A DNA stretch of 22,146 nt from IMG/VR virus record IMGVR_UViG_3300007623_000037, positions 1 through 22,146 of that record; one strand, written 5' to 3'. The notes beneath the pieces were generated by a model that had not been told where the DNA came from, ran no database searches, and worked only from the letters and a program-made list of their open reading frames with translations. Of the stretch, positions 18,738 to 22,146 are shown one piece after another (the stretch's first letter is position 1; each line of letters begins with the position of its first letter). A program made the position numbers and the translations under genes. This DNA comes from a virus.

Positions 18738-20111
18738 TTAATTTTCAAATATTTTTTCAGTCCATTCAGTAATTTTACCTCTAACAACTTTATTAAGTTC
18801 AGTTCCGAATATATTTAATTCATCATGTTCAGTCTTTGATGCTTTCATAAGTACAGATAATCCATTTGTATATTTGTTCACATACGGGTGGTCGATTTGT
18901 CTATTAGAACCTATACAAACAACTTTTGAATCTTTATCCATTCTTGATAATACTGTTTGCAAACTAGTTTTGGCAAAGTTTTGTACTTCATCAACAATAA
19001 CGTATGCATTTGAAATAGTTCTACCTCTAATCGACCCATTCCACATTGTTTCTATATTATATTTAGTAATCATTTCTTCAACTTTACTATCAATACTATC
19101 TTGTATATTTACATTTTCTTTTTTCTTCATTTCTTTTTGTGCAATGAATTCTAATGTATCATATAGAGGATAATTATATATTTTAAATTTTTCTTCCAAA
19201 CCTGGCAAGAAACCTACTTCTTCAGCTTTATCTGTGCTTTCAACAGAATTCCTTATATAAATGATTTTATCATATTTACCTTGTCTAACTTGTTTCATAC
19301 CAGCAGCTAACGCTAATAATGTTTTTCCAGATCCAGCCAATGCTTCTATAATACAAACAGCGAACCTTTCATCCAACATACCTGACATAGCGAATAACTG
19401 CCCGACATTTAACGGTTTAACAATATTTTTTCTAAGTTCGTCTTCTTTGATAAAATTTATTTGTTCATTAACAATATATGCTAACTGTTCATTCCCATCT
19501 GTACTTTTAAAATGATAACAATAGTTTTCAATCTTATATTCTGAATCATATTCTTTAATATTTTTCATTTCCATTGAATTAAATATACTAGAATCAATCG
19601 TTAGTTCTTTAATAAATTCATTTGATAATGATTCCTTGTTTCTTAATTGGCCTTCTGTTTTTACATTTAATGATATGGCCCTGGTTCTGCACATAATGTC
19701 ATTAGATAATAATATTGTACTTTCTGGTTGTTCATAATAATTAGTAACAAATTGTGCAACCTTAATGATCTTTCTATCATTGATAACTGATTTATCAACA
19801 TCAACTAAACCGTAATCTTTAAACGATACAATGTCAATAAAAATATCTTTAACTTTAACTGACATAATCGTAACATCTTTTTTAGATCCAGCTTTTTTGG
19901 TTTTAATGACTTCTGCCTCAGATAAAAGTCGGCCAAATTCCCTAGCTTGGAAATTTATTTCGCTGAAACCAGATTTCTTACTATCTAATTCGTCGATTAC
20001 TGTTTCAGGAAGAACAATTAAGTTTTCTCCAGATTGACCTATTGCAATCAATTGATTTGCATCTTCTAATATTATATTAGTGTCTAGAACATATATTTTT
20101 TCAAAATTCAT
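18738..20111 (-). CDS. phoH: PIN-PhoH protein (PhoH2-type RNase/helicase, 457 aa)
   Basis: An N-terminal PIN nuclease domain with acidic residues D10 (VLDTNI), E36 (PETVIDELD), D112 (NDRKI) and D138 (SNDIMCRTRA) is followed by a PhoH ATPase domain: Walker A LAGSGKTLLALAAG (258-271), YIRNSVES, GFLPGLEEK, Walker B VIVDEVQNF (372-379), and GSNRQIDHPY. PhoH2 proteins unwind and cut RNA; PhoH-like genes are common in marine T4-like phages. The four PIN acids appear intact. The start has GGAG eight bases upstream and begins three bases after the upstream gene's stop, so the two are coupled. The extended promoter at 18700 separates it from the small-protein operon. Confidence 0.92.
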   Translation of the reverse strand: MNFEKIYVLDTNIILEDANQLIAIGQSGENLIVLPETVIDELDSKKSGFSEINFQAREFGRLLSEAEVIKTKKAGSKKDVTIMSVKVKDIFIDIVSFKDYGLVDVDKSVINDRKIIKVAQFVTNYYEQPESTILLSNDIMCRTRAISLNVKTEGQLRNKESLSNEFIKELTIDSSIFNSMEMKNIKEYDSEYKIENYCYHFKSTDGNEQLAYIVNEQINFIKEDELRKNIVKPLNVGQLFAMSGMLDERFAVCIIEALAGSGKTLLALAAGMKQVRQGKYDKIIYIRNSVESTDKAEEVGFLPGLEEKFKIYNYPLYDTLEFIAQKEMKKKENVNIQDSIDSKVEEMITKYNIETMWNGSIRGRTISNAYVIVDEVQNFAKTSLQTVLSRMDKDSKVVCIGSNRQIDHPYVNKYTNGLSVLMKASKTEHDELNIFGTELNKVVRGKITEWTEKIFEN

Positions 20112-20114
20112 TAC

Positions 20115-20651
20115 TTATTCTCCATCGGTTATTTCAAGTTCATTCAATACATATGCGATTCCGTCTTTAAAAGATAATTCGTTATCACTTAACTCGGTAT
20201 TATTTAATTCATCATAATATTTTAAAATATCTTGTAGCTTTTCTTCTAAATGATTCTCAACAGCTCTTGTTTCTTTTTCAATTTTTTCTGCTTTTTCAAT
20301 TATTTTTATTATATTGTCTTTATATTTAATTTCAAACCATTCTTTTGATAGTGTAGTGGGTGGTGTATTATCATACATATAAGCCAAAATTTTTCTTTCT
20401 GTTTCATTTATATCTTCAAACATTTCAGATATATACAACATTTTACAAGTAGGATAAGGCCGGTCAGAATTATATCCAACTAGTCTTTTAAAACAATCGC
20501 TAGTTCTTCCTACTTTGATATACGCTGGAAATAAAGAATCGTATACAATATACATAAATCCTCGCCGATCCGTATATTTTTCTTGTTGAGGTACCTTATA
20601 ATCTCTTAAATCAAAATCTTCAAGATCTTCGGTATTCGGTACTTTAATCAT
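20115..20651 (-). CDS. T5orf172-type GIY-YIG-like protein (178 aa)
   Basis: Residues 31-110 match the T5orf172/MUG113 branch of the GIY-YIG superfamily: GFMYIVYDSLFPAYIKVGRT (the two strands, with KVGRTS as YIG equivalent), FKRLVGYNSDRPYP and an E-x2-E helix (EDINETERKILAYM), then the closing KEWFEI. These are nucleases or inactive relatives found in phages and in DNA-modification contexts. The N-terminal 30 residues and the glutamate-rich coiled C-terminus (120-178) are extra. AAAAGGAG precedes the ATG. It is directly upstream of phoH in the same transcript. It is not an obvious homing endonuclease because it does not interrupt anything. Confidence 0.75.
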   Translation of the reverse strand: MIKVPNTEDLEDFDLRDYKVPQQEKYTDRRGFMYIVYDSLFPAYIKVGRTSDCFKRLVGYNSDRPYPTCKMLYISEMFEDINETERKILAYMYDNTPPTTLSKEWFEIKYKDNIIKIIEKAEKIEKETRAVENHLEEKLQDILKYYDELNNTELSDNELSFKDGIAYVLNELEITDGE

Positions 20652-20684
20652 ATTACTCCTTTTATATATTTATTATATAATATT

Positions 20685-21344
20685 TTAAATTAAATATTTC
20701 CCAGATTCGTCGCCTCTAATTTTTACTTGTTTATATTTACCATCTTCGAAATATGGTGTTTCGGTAAATTTTACTAATTTTTCAGTTTCCCTAAATACTT
20801 TAAAGTTTAACTCGGATTCAAATCTACCGGGTTCTTTAAAATCGTTATTATTTTCCAATAAAATTTGATTGTCATCTAAAAAATTTTTTATCATCTTATT
20901 TGTAGCTAAACACACTCTATATTTATTACTATAATATTTGCCGAAATACCAAATTTTTCCAGGATAATCTTTTGATAGTTGTTGTGCTTCTTCTCTATTT
21001 CTTATTGTAAAAAATACCGAGTATTCCGATTTTCTTGATTCTTTTAATGGCTCGTTCTCAATAAATTTTAATAATGCGGCCGGGCCGTTGTCGTTTTCTC
21101 TTCTAAGTAAAATATATTCTTCATTGGGTCTTAGCGGTTTTACAGTATTTACCATCCACCGATTTTCAGAATTTGTAGATTTGTCATAATTAACCATTAT
21201 AGGTTCTTTTTCTAATTCAAAATACCAATTAAACGGTGGTTTTATATTAATATATTCTTTAAATTCGATTTTGTTGTTTTTTAGAGCTTCTTTACATTCA
21301 TTATAAAATGTAATAGAATAATAAGGATCTATCGTAATAAACAT
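20685..21344 (-). CDS. Unknown late protein (219 aa)
   Basis: A 219-residue protein that I cannot place. It begins MFITIDPYYSITFYNECKEA and shows a mixed alpha/beta pattern with many aromatic residues (INIKPPFNWYFELEKEP, GKIWYFGKYYSNKYRVCLA) and a C-terminal GRFESELNFKVFRETEKLV. No signal peptide or membrane helix. A TATAAATA lies 20 bases before the ATG and AAAAGGA nine bases before it, so it is a late gene, probably virion-linked or involved in lysis/attachment timing. It is isolated from the FG-GAP gene upstream by a strong terminator. Confidence 0.7.
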   Translation of the reverse strand: MFITIDPYYSITFYNECKEALKNNKIEFKEYINIKPPFNWYFELEKEPIMVNYDKSTNSENRWMVNTVKPLRPNEEYILLRRENDNGPAALLKFIENEPLKESRKSEYSVFFTIRNREEAQQLSKDYPGKIWYFGKYYSNKYRVCLATNKMIKNFLDDNQILLENNNDFKEPGRFESELNFKVFRETEKLVKFTETPYFEDGKYKQVKIRGDESGKYLI

Positions 21345-21363
21345 ATATGTTATCCTTTTTTAA

Positions 21364-21371
21364 TATTTATA
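21364..21371 (-). promoter_or_regulatory. Late promoter of the 219-residue gene
   Basis: Minus-strand TATAAATA, 20 bases before the ATG at 21344 and just beyond the terminator at 21376. Confidence 0.65.
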
Positions 21372-21375
21372 TCGG

Positions 21376-21410
21376 TTAAAAAAAAGAACCTAGTATTACC
21401 TAGATTCTTT
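21376..21410 (-). terminator. Intrinsic terminator of the FG-GAP gene
   Basis: In the minus direction an 11-bp stem (AAAGAATCTAG with CTAGGTTCTTT, one G-U pair) and a six-base loop are followed by a run of at least seven T. It starts five bases beyond the stop of the FG-GAP gene. This is the best terminator in the window. Confidence 0.85.
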
Positions 21411-21414
21411 ATTT

Positions 21415-22146
21415 TTATTCAAATATATATACTGAACCTGCATCACCGATTCCATTTGGATCTTCCTGAGGTGCGCCAACTATAATTTTAGATTCATTAC
21501 ATGCTACTGAAAAACCAAAATAATCATATGATGCAGCATCAGAAGCAACAATTTTAATCTCATTGGTTCCATCTAAATCATATACATATACTGAACCTGC
21601 ATTAGCAAGGCCATTTGGATCTTCATAAGGTGCACCAACTATAATTTTAGATTGATTACATGCGACTGATACACCAAAATAATCATCTGCTGCAGCATCA
21701 GAAGCAACAATTTTAATCTCATTAGTTCCATCTAAATCATATACATATACTGAACCTGCATCGCCGATTCCATTTGGATCTTCATTATATGCCCCAACTA
21801 TAATTTTAGATTCATTACATGCTACTGAATAACCAAATCTATCACTTCCATCAGCATCAGAAGCAACTATTTTAATCTCATTGGTTCCATCTAAATCATA
21901 TACATATACTGAACCTGCCCCGGCGATTCCATCTGGGTCTTCATTATATGCACCAACTATAATTTTAGATTCATTACATGCTACTGAATAACCAAAATAA
22001 TCACTAACCGCAGCATCAGAAGCACGAATTTTAATCTCATTAGTTCCATCCAAATCATAAACATATACTGAACCTGCAGCACCGATTCCATTTGGGTCTT
22101 CATAATATGCACCAACTATAATTTTAGATTCATTACATGCTACTGA
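21415..22146 (-). CDS. FG-GAP beta-propeller repeat protein, N-terminus beyond window
   Basis: The frame is open to the right edge, so the start is outside; 243 residues are visible. They consist of about 4.5 copies of a 53-residue repeat: DLDGTNEIKIVASDA, DYFGxSVACNESKIIVGA, EDPNGIGDAGSVYVY. This is the FG-GAP_2 form of the integrin-alpha beta-propeller blade (FG..., VGA..., AGSVYVY). The DxDG loop could bind calcium. The protein ends shortly after the last blade (SVYIFE). Such repeats in a phage suggest an adhesin or receptor-binding structural protein. Its late timing is inferred from the neighbouring terminator and late unit only. Confidence 0.85.
   Translation of the reverse strand, partial: SVACNESKIIVGAYYEDPNGIGAAGSVYVYDLDGTNEIKIRASDAAVSDYFGYSVACNESKIIVGAYNEDPDGIAGAGSVYVYDLDGTNEIKIVASDADGSDRFGYSVACNESKIIVGAYNEDPNGIGDAGSVYVYDLDGTNEIKIVASDAAADDYFGVSVACNQSKIIVGAPYEDPNGLANAGSVYVYDLDGTNEIKIVASDAASYDYFGFSVACNESKIIVGAPQEDPNGIGDAGSVYIFE
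21423..22146 (-). repeat. 159-bp tandem repeats encoding FG-GAP blades
   Basis: About 4.5 head-to-tail copies, period 159 bases, with long identical blocks (for example around TAATCTCATTGGTTCCATCT, at about 21555, 21714, 21873 and 22032). Differences cluster at two places per unit: before FG (residues about 16-19) and after VGA (about 37-47). Confidence 0.9.

Noticed and set aside
21415-22146. CRISPR-like or satellite array
   Set aside because: The 159-base periodicity is in frame and encodes FG-GAP blades.
1-22146. tRNA or rRNA genes
   Set aside because: No cloverleaf-like or conserved rRNA sequence was seen by eye; a tRNAscan run would be decisive.

Overview
The window is a piece of the genome of a T4-like contractile-tailed phage (myovirus) with very AT-rich DNA, roughly 70% A+T judged by eye. 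Evidence: a T4-type replication set (gp32 ssDNA-binding protein, gp45 sliding clamp, gp61 primase, RNase H, UvsW helicase, a DsbA-like protein), T4-type head and neck proteins (a gp23/gp24-like capsid protein, gp4 head-completion nuclease, gp14 neck protein) and T4-style late promoters (TATAAATA) a short way upstream of structural genes. Nearly all starts carry strong AGGA/GGAG Shine-Dalgarno sequences, so the host uses canonical initiation. The host cannot be named from sequence alone; an AT-rich aquatic or epsilon/alpha-proteobacterium is plausible.

Layout, left to right (almost everything reads on the minus strand, right to left). 1-1104: three tightly packed, probably virion genes, the first cut by the window edge. 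1257-1574: a plus-strand late gene of unknown function. 1564-4041: a uvsW helicase gene in two pieces, separated by a GIY-YIG homing endonuclease; the N-terminal piece ends in a foreign intein/Hint-like tail. 4210-6870: a large fusion of an AEP-primase-like domain and a UL9-like helicase. 6967-9096: a capsid-type late cluster (gp23-like protein plus three small proteins, two with possible capsid-targeting N-termini). 9117-9974: a perfectly palindromic late promoter, the stub of an old gene 4, a truncated GIY-YIG endonuclease, and an intact divergent gene 4. 9976-15649: gp14, a RecB/Cas4-like Fe-S nuclease, a DsbA/GapR-like protein, an internally duplicated unknown, primase, RNase H and gp32. 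15882-18650: gp45, a ParM-like actin, a 27-residue zinc-finger microprotein and a twice-repeated pair [single-pass membrane microprotein + small charged protein]. 18738-21344: PIN-PhoH, a T5orf172/GIY-YIG-like protein and a late unknown. 21415-end: an FG-GAP beta-propeller protein with 159-bp repeats, cut by the window edge.

How it fits together: replication genes lie behind AT-rich promoters with a TATAAT -10 and an upstream TTGTTTTAAT-like box, while virion genes lie behind TATAAATA late promoters. Two loci (uvsW and gene 4) show homing-endonuclease remodelling. The most system-like and least explained part is 17.6-18.7 kb: a phage actin next to two paralogous membrane-protein/acidic-tail-protein pairs and a zinc microprotein, which could be a membrane-anchored cytomotive or positioning system (inference).
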